The notes beneath the pieces were generated by a model. That model was not told where the DNA came from and made no database searches. It saw only the letters and a program-made list of their open reading frames with translations. DNA of 64,000 bases from positions 62,001-126,000 of the forward strand of contig NZ_FQVO01000003.1 of NCBI RefSeq assembly GCF_900129385.1, in the 5' to 3' direction. Below are positions 1 to 8,010 of the stretch, piece by piece. Every line of letters begins with the position of its first letter. Position 1 is the stretch's first letter. Origin of the DNA: Chryseobacterium takakiae. GTDB lineage: Bacteria > Bacteroidota > Bacteroidia > Flavobacteriales > Weeksellaceae. Position numbers and translations under genes: made by a program.

Positions 1-251
1 AAATCAGGGATCAGTACAGCTTTGATCTTCCGCCGCTTGAATCTGAAGAGCAGTGGGAAAATCTGAAGAGCAAATTATGGAATGACGCTGAAAGATTTGC
101 GATATTATTGGAACAGATGCCGGATTCTAAAATGAACGAGGTTTTTGTCGATGAAAAATACGGAACCTATCTCAGGAATATTGACGGAATGATTGAACAT
201 TGCTATTACCACTTAGGGCAAATAACTTTAATTAAAAAGCTTTTGAACTAA
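1..251 (+). CDS. DinB-like protein, C-terminal part (truncated by window edge)
   Basis: An open frame enters from the left edge (first full codon at base 3) and stops at TAA 249-251, leaving 82 residues. The end carries a GMIEHCYYHLGQI stretch, in which the His residues spaced on a helix resemble the third metal-ligand helix of DinB/YfiT-type four-helix bundles (DUF1572-like). These are metal-dependent proteins of varied or unknown activity in the cytoplasm. Only the last helices are present, so the subfamily cannot be settled. An intrinsic terminator follows about 105 bases downstream. Confidence 0.6.
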   Translation, partial: IRDQYSFDLPPLESEEQWENLKSKLWNDAERFAILLEQMPDSKMNEVFVDEKYGTYLRNIDGMIEHCYYHLGQITLIKKLLN

Positions 252-355
252 ACATAGATCAGGATATTATTTGTTGCATTGTATAAAGATTTGTGATATT
301 GTGTTTAAATATTTAACAACTCAAATAATTGTAATCTAAAAGATATTAACAAAAC

Positions 356-394
356 AAAACCTCAACAATAATTACTTATTTGAGGTTTTTTATT
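356..394 (+). terminator. Intrinsic terminator after the DinB-like gene
   Basis: A perfect 10-bp stem (356-365 with 380-389, AAAACCTCAA/TTGAGGTTTT) is followed by a T-rich run. It separates the DinB-like gene from the M1 peptidase. Confidence 0.8.
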
Positions 395-430
395 TTAAAT
401 ACTTACCTTTAGAAAAAATATATTTTATAC

Positions 431-2272
431 ATGAAAAGATCTTTTGTAATCCTGTTTGCGTTTATCATTTCTCAGTTTCAGGCACAGCAGGGCCCTTATT
501 ATCAGCAGAGTGCAAAATACAAAATGGACATTGATGTTAATGCTGAAAAATTTACTTATGAAGGCAAACAGACACTGGATTATAAAAATAACTCGCCAGA
601 CGAACTTAATGTTGTCTATTTTCATTTGTACTGGAATGCTTTTAAACCCAATTCTATGATGGATCAAAGAGTTGCCGGACAAGGAAAAAACGGTGATTCA
701 AGATTGCAGAAAGACGGGATTTCAAGGCTTGCTTCCATCCCGAAAGACCAGGAAGGAGCCCAGAACATTCACTGGATTAAACAAAATGGCAAAACCCTGA
801 AATTTGAAATTCAGGAAACGGTAATGAAAGTATATCTGGCCGAGTCTATTAAGCCAAATTCTTCAACAACCTTTACGTTAGAATGGGATGCTGTGATTCC
901 GCAGCAGATCCGAAGAAGCGGAAGAAATAACCGGGAAGGGGTAGATATGACCATGACCCAGTGGTACCCGAAAATTGCAGAATATGATTATGACGGTTGG
1001 GCAACATTCGACTATATCGGAAGGGAATTCCATGCCCCGTTCGCAGATTTTGAAGTTAATATTAAAATTAATAAAGACTATATAATAGGAGCAGGAGGAA
1101 TCCTTGAAAACCCCACAGAAGTAAAAGGATATGATCCGAATGCAAAAATTAAAGCGGATAAAAATAAAGTTACCTGGAAATGGACGGCAAAAAATATTTT
1201 AGATTTCGCATGGGCGGCAGACAAAGATTATATCGTAAAAAGTTTTGATGTGCCGCAAGGCCCGAAAGTTTTCCTGGTGTACCAGAATAATGATAAAACA
1301 AAAGTCTGGGAAGAGGCACAGTCTTATCTTACCAAATACTATCAGCTGATGAATGCCCGTTTCGGGAAATATGTATACCCAACATATGCTTTCATTCAGG
1401 GAGGTGATGGCGGAATGGAATACGGAATGTGTACCATGATTTTAGGTGAAGCTCAGGATATTGAAGGATTGATGGGATTAATGGCTCACGAAGGGGCTCA
1501 TTCTTGGTACCAGCAGATGTTGGCTACCAATGAACCGATGCGTCCGTGGATGGACGAAGGTTTCACCAGTTATGCGGAAGGCTATGTAATGAATCAGCTG
1601 TTTCCGCCTGCGCAGGAGCTGCCGAATTCATTTGTAAATTCAGTCAATGCTTACAGAAATTTTATCAAAAGAGGAATTGAAGAACCTGCAGTGTGGTTGG
1701 GGGATCATCACGACAACGGTACTTCCTACACGTATGCTTCTTATGTAAAGGGAGAACTGTATCTTGTCCAGCTTGGTTATATTATGGGTGAGCAGAATTT
1801 AACGGAAACCCTGAAACAATATTATGATCAATGGGTGCTTAAACATCCTTCCGACAGAGATTTTCTACACATTGCCCAGAAAGTTTCGGGGATGGATCTG
1901 AAGTGGTTCCATCATTACTGGATCAATACGACAAAAACAATTGATTATGCTATCAAAGAGGTAAAATACGATGCGAAATCTACCACCATTACGCTGGTGA
2001 ATAATGGTCAGGTACCAATGCCGGTTGATTTTAGCATCATAACATCTGATAAAAAAATGATCACCTATCAGATCCCGATGAATATGACCCATACCTGGAA
2101 AGAAAAGGATGAGTATGGTGAATTTAAAACAATGCCCTATTGGCCATGGACCCAAAAAGAATACTCCATTACCGTTCCCTATACAAAATCACAGTTATCT
2201 GTTTTAGGAATAGATTTCAGTGAAAGAATGGCTGATGTGAATATGAAAGACAATTTTGTTGAAGTAAAATAA
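431..2272 (+). CDS. Secreted M1-family metallopeptidase
   Basis: 613 residues, starting with a signal peptide (hydrophobic residues 5-15, cut near AQA). It is probably a periplasmic or exported aminopeptidase of the M1 (gluzincin) family. The zinc motif HEGAH (HExxH) lies near residue 355, and the third ligand Glu follows in WMDEGF about 18 residues later. A GGMEYG segment upstream matches the GxMEN-type substrate-binding loop of M1 enzymes, here with Tyr in place of Asn. The N-terminal third is a beta-sandwich-like region rich in Trp and Tyr. The ATG at 431 directly precedes the signal peptide. The gene is flanked by terminators on both sides, so it is probably monocistronic. Confidence 0.88.
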   Translation: MKRSFVILFAFIISQFQAQQGPYYQQSAKYKMDIDVNAEKFTYEGKQTLDYKNNSPDELNVVYFHLYWNAFKPNSMMDQRVAGQGKNGDSRLQKDGISRLASIPKDQEGAQNIHWIKQNGKTLKFEIQETVMKVYLAESIKPNSSTTFTLEWDAVIPQQIRRSGRNNREGVDMTMTQWYPKIAEYDYDGWATFDYIGREFHAPFADFEVNIKINKDYIIGAGGILENPTEVKGYDPNAKIKADKNKVTWKWTAKNILDFAWAADKDYIVKSFDVPQGPKVFLVYQNNDKTKVWEEAQSYLTKYYQLMNARFGKYVYPTYAFIQGGDGGMEYGMCTMILGEAQDIEGLMGLMAHEGAHSWYQQMLATNEPMRPWMDEGFTSYAEGYVMNQLFPPAQELPNSFVNSVNAYRNFIKRGIEEPAVWLGDHHDNGTSYTYASYVKGELYLVQLGYIMGEQNLTETLKQYYDQWVLKHPSDRDFLHIAQKVSGMDLKWFHHYWINTTKTIDYAIKEVKYDAKSTTITLVNNGQVPMPVDFSIITSDKKMITYQIPMNMTHTWKEKDEYGEFKTMPYWPWTQKEYSITVPYTKSQLSVLGIDFSERMADVNMKDNFVEVK

Positions 2273-2288
2273 TTCTTTAATAAAATAC

Positions 2289-2324
2289 AAAGATCCTGGA
2301 AGAAAATCCGGGATCTTTTAGTTT
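2289..2324 (+). terminator. Intrinsic terminator of the M1 peptidase gene
   Basis: A 12-nt stem (2289-2300 with 2307-2318, one G-T pair) around AAAGATCC is followed by TTAGTTTTTG. The remaining intergenic stretch to 2556 shows nothing else I can support. Confidence 0.75.
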
Positions 2325-2556
2325 TTGTTAAGATAAAGTCATTTAATTTGATAAATGTTAATAAACTGCGGAATTCTTTTGTTTCCTGAAATTTTGTTTG
2401 AAACTTCAGAAGATCGCATGTGATTACACGCAACTTGCAGGAAATCTCCGGCGAGCATATTTTGTTTCAAACAACTTTGCATGTAATCTTTGTAGCTGTT
2501 AGTTGGTTACAAACGGAATTGGATAAAACAAAATGGGATCTATTTTATCCTCAGCA

Positions 2557-3159
2557 CTATTGCATTATAAATTCCTTTACCATCCAGTGATTGGAATGCT
2601 TATTCAGCAAATCACTTTTTAGGGTTTCATCTTTTGTGGTTAAGTAAGTATATATTTTTAGAGGTACTGAATCAGGATATTCTTTCAGTCCCTGAATAGC
2701 AGTCGCTTTAGCTTCCTCAGCTTTATTTGCGCTGTCCAGGGCTTCATATTTGTAAATGTAAATGATAGCAGGTGTTTTTTTATAAATCATTTGGGTCTCC
2801 TCCTCCAGTAAACGGGTTGCTTCTACCTGAAACTCGGGATTTGGCTGTTTGCCTACCATAGCTGTCTGGCTGATGTGTTGCTGATACATCAGGAACAGCA
2901 TTAAAATATGAATGTTTTTCGTGGAAGGATCAGAGGCCAGCTTCTGAAATTTTTCAATCGTCTCCCGGGTCATCTCATCATTTTCTGCCTGAAGGTTTTT
3001 CTCGTAAAACTCATCCAGAATATTATACACTGATCTGTCATCGCTGTCAATGGCTGTTTCTTTTTTGATTTTTTCAAATACCTCCTTCGCCGCGGCGGCT
3101 GTTTGTGAGAAAGCATGGATTCCGCTTAAAAGGAGCATTAAAAAGGCGATTTTTTTCAT
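2557..3159 (-). CDS. Exported helical protein of unknown function
   Basis: 200 residues, with an N-terminal signal peptide (hydrophobic 4-18, cut at FSQ). The rest is almost entirely helical and polar, with repeats of charged helices and a PDSVPLK segment near residue 165, reminiscent of a TPR-type solenoid. I do not recognise a defined family or any catalytic motif. It is convergent with nothing and divergent from coaX, with about 150 bases between the two starts that must hold both promoters. Likely periplasmic. Confidence 0.7.
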   Translation of the reverse strand: MKKIAFLMLLLSGIHAFSQTAAAAKEVFEKIKKETAIDSDDRSVYNILDEFYEKNLQAENDEMTRETIEKFQKLASDPSTKNIHILMLFLMYQQHISQTAMVGKQPNPEFQVEATRLLEEETQMIYKKTPAIIYIYKYEALDSANKAEEAKATAIQGLKEYPDSVPLKIYTYLTTKDETLKSDLLNKHSNHWMVKEFIMQ

Positions 3160-3309
3160 GAAAATTAAGTTTGAGTAATTGTGGTTTAAATATAATTAAA
3201 TTGTTTTAATATATCCTTTCATCTCATCCGCAAGGATTAATGGTATTTTTATGAAAATCATTACATTTAACAATTCAAAAAATTAGAGATTCCATTTTAT
3301 AGTTAATCA

Positions 3310-4068
3310 ATGAATTCAATCGTAATCAACGTAGGAAACAGCAATATCAGGTTCGGGCTTTTTAATGACGACAATTGTGATATCTCATGGGTTATTAATA
3401 CCAAACCTTACCGCACGGCAGATGAATTATATGCTCAGATGATGATGCTGTATCAGACCTATAAAATTCAGCCAAAAGAAATTGATAAGGTGGTAATTGG
3501 CTCTGTGGTTCCTCAGCTTACCAAAGTGATGAGCTCGGCAATCAGGAAGATCCACGGTATCAGCCCTGTTATTGTTGACCGTAATACGCCTTCTGGCGTT
3601 CAGGCAAAATCCAAGCAGATGGGAACTGATATTTATGCCAATCTCGTAGCGGCTCACAATATGTATCCGGACCGGAAGAAGATTGTGCTGGATTTCGGGA
3701 CAGCGCTTACGGCAAGCTGTGTTGCAGAAGATGGCGAAACCCTGGGGGTGATTATTGCTCCGGGAATTATTACCGCCCTCAATTCACTCATCAGCCAGAC
3801 TGCACAGCTTCCTGAAATTGAGCTTGTGAAACCAAAAACCGTTTTAGGATTGGATACGGTTACCTGTATGCAGAGCGGGATGGTGTATGGATTTCTAGGA
3901 ATGGTAGAAGGTTTTGTCGATAGGATTAATGATGAGGTCCAGGATAATTGTTTTGTAGTAGCCACAGGCGGAGTTTCTCATGTTTATAAGCCTCTGACTG
4001 ATAAAATCCACGTGATGGACCGCCTTCATACGCTGAAAGGACTTTACTTTTTAGGAAAAGACTTGTAG
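3310..4068 (+). CDS. coaX: Type III pantothenate kinase (CoaX-like), altered active-site motifs
   Basis: 252 residues, the usual CoaX length. Type III enzymes phosphorylate pantothenate, the first step of coenzyme A synthesis, with an ASKHA fold. Visible motifs: INVGNSN at the N-terminus (family DxGNT), MGTDIYAN near 103 (family G-[AT]-D-R) and LDFGTALT near 125 (DxGTATT), plus an APGI loop and ATGG near the C-terminus. The two later Asp residues are present, but the first Asp of the phosphate-binding loop is Asn and the Arg after GTD is Ile. The fold assignment is secure; whether it is a fully active kinase is less so. It is preceded by a divergent gene and followed by convergent tadA. Confidence 0.82.
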   Translation: MNSIVINVGNSNIRFGLFNDDNCDISWVINTKPYRTADELYAQMMMLYQTYKIQPKEIDKVVIGSVVPQLTKVMSSAIRKIHGISPVIVDRNTPSGVQAKSKQMGTDIYANLVAAHNMYPDRKKIVLDFGTALTASCVAEDGETLGVIIAPGIITALNSLISQTAQLPEIELVKPKTVLGLDTVTCMQSGMVYGFLGMVEGFVDRINDEVQDNCFVVATGGVSHVYKPLTDKIHVMDRLHTLKGLYFLGKDL

Positions 4069-4155
4069 AGTGAGGTTAAGATTAAGACTTAAATAATTTC
4101 ACATGCAAGTTTTGTTAATCTCAAATCCTCTTAGCCTAATCTCAGCATTATATAA

Positions 4156-4587
4156 TCATCTTTTTGATTTAAAAAATTCTTTTACAACAGAAGAACATTC
4201 GTTTTCCATAATTCCTGTTACGATTTCTGTTTTAGGATGAAGGGAAAGCTGTTTGTTGATGAAACCGCGCTGCTCATCTCTTGCGCCGATCACAACTTTC
4301 GAAATTTGTGCCCAGGAAAGGGCTCCGGAACACATAACACAGGGTTCCAGGGTGACATACAGTGTACAGTTTTTAAGATATTTTCCACCAAGAAAATGAG
4401 CGGCCGAAGTAATGGCCTGCATTTCTGCATGAGCAGTAACATCATTCAATGTTTCGGTGAGGTTATGTGCTCTTGCAATGACCCGGTTGTTGGAGATTAC
4501 CACGCAGCCAATAGGAACTTCATCTTTTTCAAGGGCAAGATGCGCTTCGCTGAGTGCTATTTTCATAAAATATTCGTCGGTAAACAT
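4156..4587 (-). CDS. tadA: tRNA adenosine(34) deaminase TadA-like nucleoside deaminase
   Basis: 143 residues from ATG 4585-4587; an upstream TTG at 4599 would overlap the previous gene, so the ATG is preferred. The cytidine-deaminase-fold zinc site is complete: HAEMQAI near residue 53 (His ligand plus proton-shuttling Glu) and PCVMCSGAL near 83. This matches TadA, which makes the wobble inosine of tRNA-Arg(ACG); guanine deaminase is a less likely alternative. The gene lies one base after the stop of the TonB-C-domain gene, suggesting co-transcription with that gene. Confidence 0.87.
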   Translation of the reverse strand: MFTDEYFMKIALSEAHLALEKDEVPIGCVVISNNRVIARAHNLTETLNDVTAHAEMQAITSAAHFLGGKYLKNCTLYVTLEPCVMCSGALSWAQISKVVIGARDEQRGFINKQLSLHPKTEIVTGIMENECSSVVKEFFKSKR

Positions 4588-4588
4588 A

Positions 4589-5221
4589 TTAATCTTCAAG
4601 TTTCATCGTTAATGGAAGCCGGAAACGGTACCGCACGGGATTTCCATTGATAACAGCCGGGGAAAATCTCTTCGGGACAGAATATATTGCAATTTCAGCC
4701 TGTCTGTTGAACGTAAAATTCTCTCCCTGGGCTTCAACGTTGGTTATCGTGCCGTCAATTTCTACAATGAATGCTACAATAGCTTTAACTGTTTTAACTT
4801 CGGAATAGACACCTCCAAGATAAAACAGATTGGAAACCTCTTTTCTGAGCTCATTAATACCTCCGGGATAGTCTGCTGCTTTGTCAGTAATTACACTGGG
4901 CACAGCAGAAGCTTGGGAAGCTGTATTCGTTTTTATGAGATTTAATCTTCCAAGGTCTTCCAGATTTTTTGTTTTTAATAAAACGGCAGTGAGTGCAACA
5001 TTTTCTAGGCTGTCCATTTTCTGCATGAAAAGCAGATAATCATTTCTTATGGAAGCTTTATGAAAGTTGTTTTTTTCGGCATCAAATTTTTTCTTGAACT
5101 CCTGTCCCAGCATAGAGCGATGCTGATTGTAGTATTGTTTAACAAGCCTGAAATCTTCAGTCTGCTGGGAAAAACAAAAAGAAGAAATAAAGCATAAAAA
5201 ATATGGAAGCAGGAATTTCAC
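4589..5221 (-). CDS. Exported protein with a TonB C-terminal-like domain
   Basis: 210 residues: signal peptide (cut near FSQ), a charged helical middle, then from about residue 115 a YPGGINELRKEV...FIVEIDGTI segment followed by an AVINGNPVRYRFRLPL strand region. That pattern matches the C-terminal domain of energy-transducing TonB proteins. There is no proline-rich spanning arm and no typical uncleaved TonB membrane anchor, so it probably is not a working TonB but a periplasmic protein that borrowed the domain, a common arrangement in Bacteroidota. It is followed immediately by tadA. Confidence 0.75.
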   Translation of the reverse strand: MKFLLPYFLCFISSFCFSQQTEDFRLVKQYYNQHRSMLGQEFKKKFDAEKNNFHKASIRNDYLLFMQKMDSLENVALTAVLLKTKNLEDLGRLNLIKTNTASQASAVPSVITDKAADYPGGINELRKEVSNLFYLGGVYSEVKTVKAIVAFIVEIDGTITNVEAQGENFTFNRQAEIAIYSVPKRFSPAVINGNPVRYRFRLPLTMKLED

Positions 5222-5266
5222 TATGATATATTTATGTAAATGTAATCAAAAAATACAATACAGTGT

Positions 5267-6187
5267 TTACTCTTTCAGATAGCTGTTCAGGGACTCCTGC
5301 AGATGGTTGCGTATTTCATCAACTAAAATCTTCGGTTCCAGAACCTGGACTTCTTTTCCGTACGATAAAATTTCCTGCATAAAATCATAGGTAGGATGAA
5401 GAAAGAATTCAAAATAGATCTCATCCGGGGTTTCTTTTGTTTCTTTCTGGGATTGGTGAAGCGGAAAACTTTTGATGTATTCGCCCTGATGCCTGCTGCA
5501 TTTCAGAACAATTTTCTGGGGATTCTGTGCACTAAGATTCATGACACCGAAGGCATTTTTAAAATGTTCCCTGAAGTTATACTTGTATTTTTCTTTAAAC
5601 TGTTTATCATTCACATCAAGATAATTAATCCTATCCAGCCCGAAAGATTTCAGCATTTTATCCTTTGTGTCAATAGCAATAAGGTACCACCGGTCTTTGG
5701 ATTCTTTTAATGCCAACGGATGTACCTTTCTTGAAGTCATCAGTTTGTTTTTATAATTATAATGCTCAAAAGAAACGATTCTTTTATTTCTGATGGCGAA
5801 AAACAGATCATAAAAATGTTCAACACCTGTAGGTTTCCTGCTTTCAAAAAAGATAAAATCTGAAAAATCCGGATGAAGATTCAGGGCGTTGCTTACCTGG
5901 AAAGATTCAAGTAATTTCTGATTGTATTCATCTACTTCCATAATCGGGCGGCTCTCAATATAATACCTGTTGTCTCCTTTCTTCTTGTTGTGAATGGAAA
6001 GGTTAAAAAGATCGGAGATTTCTCTTATATCCCGCTGCAGAGTCCGTATCGAGTAGCTTTTGATCCCTGCATCCTGAAATTCAAAAGAATTGAGCAGATA
6101 ATCTTCCAGCTGCGGATATGTGGCAGGAGAACTTTCTAATCTTTTAATGATCAAAGCATATCTTGTCAGGTAAAAATCTTTTTTCAT
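5267..6187 (-). CDS. WYL-domain transcriptional regulator (YafY type)
   Basis: 306 residues from ATG 6185-6187; in-frame ATGs at 6232 and 6250 would add up to 21 residues, but the helix-turn-helix begins at the chosen Met (MKKDFYLTRY). The N-terminal winged HTH reads through SIRTLQRDIREIS (residues 45-57). The WYL domain follows, with its name-giving tripeptide in KDRWYLIAID, and then a WCX-like C-terminal extension. WYL domains bind ligands, often nucleic acids, and such regulators commonly control stress, phage-defence or DNA-damage genes. A 15-bp palindrome in its own promoter recurs at three neighbouring promoters, so this protein is the obvious candidate for its binding partner, including autoregulation. 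That link is inference. Confidence 0.88.
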   Translation of the reverse strand: MKKDFYLTRYALIIKRLESSPATYPQLEDYLLNSFEFQDAGIKSYSIRTLQRDIREISDLFNLSIHNKKKGDNRYYIESRPIMEVDEYNQKLLESFQVSNALNLHPDFSDFIFFESRKPTGVEHFYDLFFAIRNKRIVSFEHYNYKNKLMTSRKVHPLALKESKDRWYLIAIDTKDKMLKSFGLDRINYLDVNDKQFKEKYKYNFREHFKNAFGVMNLSAQNPQKIVLKCSRHQGEYIKSFPLHQSQKETKETPDEIYFEFFLHPTYDFMQEILSYGKEVQVLEPKILVDEIRNHLQESLNSYLKE

Positions 6188-6267
6188 TCCGATATAATTT
6201 ATGATGCAGTTTCTACGGTTCTTAAATTTCATGGAACGGTTGCGTTTCATAGTTCCATTATCTGAGA

Positions 6268-6301
6268 CAAATATAAATGCTTAATGCGACAAAATGTGTC
6301 G
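6268..6301 (-). promoter_or_regulatory. Promoter of the WYL gene with operator copy A
   Basis: On the minus strand the -7 box TATATTTG occupies 6268-6275. Exactly 11 nt upstream lies a perfect palindrome, CGACA-N5-TGTCG, at 6287-6301. The same arrangement occurs at 8841-8874, 10106-10139 and 10697-10730. The operator covers roughly -26 to -40, where a -33 element would sit, which fits direct control. Initiation near 6262 would give a leader of about 75 nt to the ATG at 6187. Confidence 0.82.
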
Positions 6302-6358
6302 TGTTTTATTTTTGTGGATAAGTTTTTCTAAGATCAATTTCCACTATAATCCTAAAAA

Positions 6359-6394
6359 TATAAAACTCCACATCATAGAAACTGTGGAGTTTAT
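6359..6394 (-). terminator. Intrinsic terminator after the small acidic gene
   Basis: A 10-bp stem (6363-6372 with 6383-6392, AAACTCCACA/TGTGGAGTTT) is followed on the minus strand by TTATATTTTT. It insulates the WYL promoter from the DUF2589 operon upstream. Confidence 0.75.
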
Positions 6395-6425
6395 AAAATA
6401 TTTATGTGAAAGGTTGGTTAGTTTT

Positions 6426-6593
6426 TTATAGTTCATCTTCAAGAATGTCGTTTTCAAAATCATCCCTGAAAAAGGTTTCAATATCATCAAGATAGTTTTC
6501 ATAATCGTTTTCTATATTCTCAACGTCACTCCAGTTAATAGTGTAAGGGTGATCATCAGAAACAGTATCGTAATGTTGATTTGGTGTTTCCAT
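6426..6593 (-). CDS. Small acidic protein, 55 residues
   Basis: ATG 6591-6593 to TAA 6426-6428; a second in-frame ATG at 6602 would add three residues. About a third of the residues are Asp or Glu, with clusters such as DDIETFFRDDF and the ending EDEL. There is no signal peptide or Cys. It is followed by a clean terminator and has no obvious promoter of its own in the 118 bases upstream, so it is probably the last gene of the DUF2589 operon. No family is recognised; the strong negative charge could suit an inhibitor, chaperone or DNA-mimic role, but nothing shows which. Confidence 0.55.
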   Translation of the reverse strand: METPNQHYDTVSDDHPYTINWSDVENIENDYENYLDDIETFFRDDFENDILEDEL

Positions 6594-6711
6594 AATATGC
6601 ATGAAGATGGTTATGGTTAAAGGTGAAAATTTCCGATTGATCAGATGTTGATAATTTGGATTTTCATGGTTATTAGAATTACCCTGGATTATAATTCAGA
6701 ATAACTAAGTT

Positions 6712-6909
6712 TTAGGAGAAATCACTTAGTTCAATCTCATCGCCTATGAGCATAAGAATGTCCATTTCAGAAAGTATTGACTTGAGTTTTACAGCCCCCA
6801 TTTTAAGATTGTTTTCAGACAGCATATACAACCACACGCTGCGGATAAAATCTTCGAAAGGAATGCTTTGGTTGTAATTCAAAGCATTTGCCTGAGCTGT
6901 AAGCACCAA
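6712..6909 (-). CDS. Hypothetical protein, probably the frame-shifted C-terminal part of the gene before it
   Basis: 65 codons with only TTG (6907-6909) or GTG (6904-6906) as possible starts and no ATG. The frame is open further upstream, back to a TGA that overlaps the end of the 6918-7259 gene, and the overlap itself reads like protein (NDCREIVKQLL). The product is helical and acidic at the end (DEIELSDFS). The simplest reading is that 6712-7259 was one gene of about 180 residues, now split by a one-base shift near 6925-6945; a translationally coupled second gene is the alternative. No family recognised. Confidence 0.5.
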   Translation of the reverse strand: MVLTAQANALNYNQSIPFEDFIRSVWLYMLSENNLKMGAVKLKSILSEMDILMLIGDEIELSDFS

Positions 6910-6917
6910 CAGCTGCT

Positions 6918-7259
6918 TTACAATTTCGCGGCAGTCATTCTTTCAAAAGGAGTCAGCACGGTAAGTATGGTGTTTTGGATATCATAAAGCGCATCTGCTG
7001 CTGCTTTTGTTTGATTCTTTTTAATATTCGCTCCTCTTCCCTCAATTATTTTTGCGGCTAATATTTTACTTCTGAAACCTGCTATTTCTGAGACTTCGCT
7101 GATATTGTAAGTCGATAAAATGTCTTCCGACGCTTTCAGCCATAGCATGATTTTCTCAACAAAATGATGATCTTTTTTTTCAAGCGAAGAAACGATGCCC
7201 GGGAATTTCTGAAGTTGTTCCTTAAGCTGGCTTACTAAAATATATTGCGATTTTCTCAT
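6918..7259 (-). CDS. Hypothetical helical protein of the DUF2589 operon (possibly truncated by frameshift)
   Basis: 113 residues, basic N-terminus (MRKSQYILVSQLKEQLQKF), all-helical pattern, no signal peptide. Its ATG overlaps the stop of the preceding gene by one base (TAATG), so translation is probably coupled. The protein ends abruptly at TAA 6918-6920 just where another frame continues with similar helical character, see the entry at 6712. I do not recognise a family. Its position fixes it as a partner of the DUF2589 protein and the 227-residue protein. Confidence 0.6.
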   Translation of the reverse strand: MRKSQYILVSQLKEQLQKFPGIVSSLEKKDHHFVEKIMLWLKASEDILSTYNISEVSEIAGFRSKILAAKIIEGRGANIKKNQTKAAADALYDIQNTILTVLTPFERMTAAKL

Positions 7260-7942
7260 TATTCCGGAATTAAGGTTTCAATGATATTTCCATTAATGTC
7301 TTCATATCTTGACCATTCCATTCCGGATTCGCTCACGCTCATTTTGGCATAAATTAGATATTTGGGATCAATGTCCATAAGCTTGCCGGCTTCTACAATG
7401 ATATCATGTTCTTCTGCATTTTCAAGCACTTTTTTGGCTTCAAGAAGTGTACGGTTTTTGATGCTGTTTTTGAGCGTTTCCGACTTTACTTCTCCCCAGG
7501 TAAAGTTGGGAAGCGTTAAACAATAATCTGTAATATAGTCGGGAATGATATAAAAGTCTTTTTCTTTTTCGGGAGTGATGACCTGTATGTTGTCTTTTTT
7601 CATTTGATAAATAAGATCATCATAATAAATCTCCATGTCTGCCAAGAAAACTTTAAGTTTTTGATCACTTGAAGTATCGGCAGCGTTGTAACCTGTTTTC
7701 ATAACTTTGGTAATTTCGTCATAAGCGAAATCTCTAAGTTTGAGAATGGGCAGCTTTCCTCCCTGCGCAAAAGGAATGGTAAGGTCTACTGTTCCTATTT
7801 TCATTCTTGGGATTGAAAAATTTTTCAGCATTTCATCCTGTGCATATTCTTTTGCGATCTGCAAGGTCTGAAGATCGGCCAGCTTTCGGGAATTGGCAAT
7901 TTCGGAGACAATGCCTCCCAGGTATTCATTTAATTTTGGCAT
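7259..7942 (-). CDS. Hypothetical protein with a DUF2589-like N-terminal pattern
   Basis: 227 residues from ATG 7940-7942. The first 60 residues (amphipathic LGGIVSEI... then SIPRMKIGTVDLTIPFA) echo the neighbouring DUF2589 protein, which also has a GG-containing amphipathic helix followed by an IPALRIDEMTIDF strand. This suggests a distant paralogue or partner; the similarity is by eye. The C-terminal half is charged and has no catalytic motif. No signal peptide. It lies 68 bases after the DUF2589 stop, beyond a terminator hairpin, so it is probably transcribed at a lower level than DUF2589, and its stop is coupled to the next start. Confidence 0.6.
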   Translation of the reverse strand: MPKLNEYLGGIVSEIANSRKLADLQTLQIAKEYAQDEMLKNFSIPRMKIGTVDLTIPFAQGGKLPILKLRDFAYDEITKVMKTGYNAADTSSDQKLKVFLADMEIYYDDLIYQMKKDNIQVITPEKEKDFYIIPDYITDYCLTLPNFTWGEVKSETLKNSIKNRTLLEAKKVLENAEEHDIIVEAGKLMDIDPKYLIYAKMSVSESGMEWSRYEDINGNIIETLIPE

Positions 7943-7971
7943 GATGCTATTTTGTTTAAGTTATTATGAGG

Positions 7972-8003
7972 ATAAAAAAGGATGGCCACCATAGCAGCCA
8001 TCC
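7972..8003 (-). terminator. Terminator hairpin inside the DUF2589 operon
   Basis: A 7-bp GC-rich stem (7980-7986 with 7997-8003, GGATGGC/GCCATCC) is followed on the minus strand by TTTTTTATCC. It sits between the DUF2589 gene and the next gene. No promoter is visible between them, so it probably acts as a partial terminator that makes DUF2589 the most abundant product. Confidence 0.7.
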
Positions 8004-8010
8004 GGAAAAA

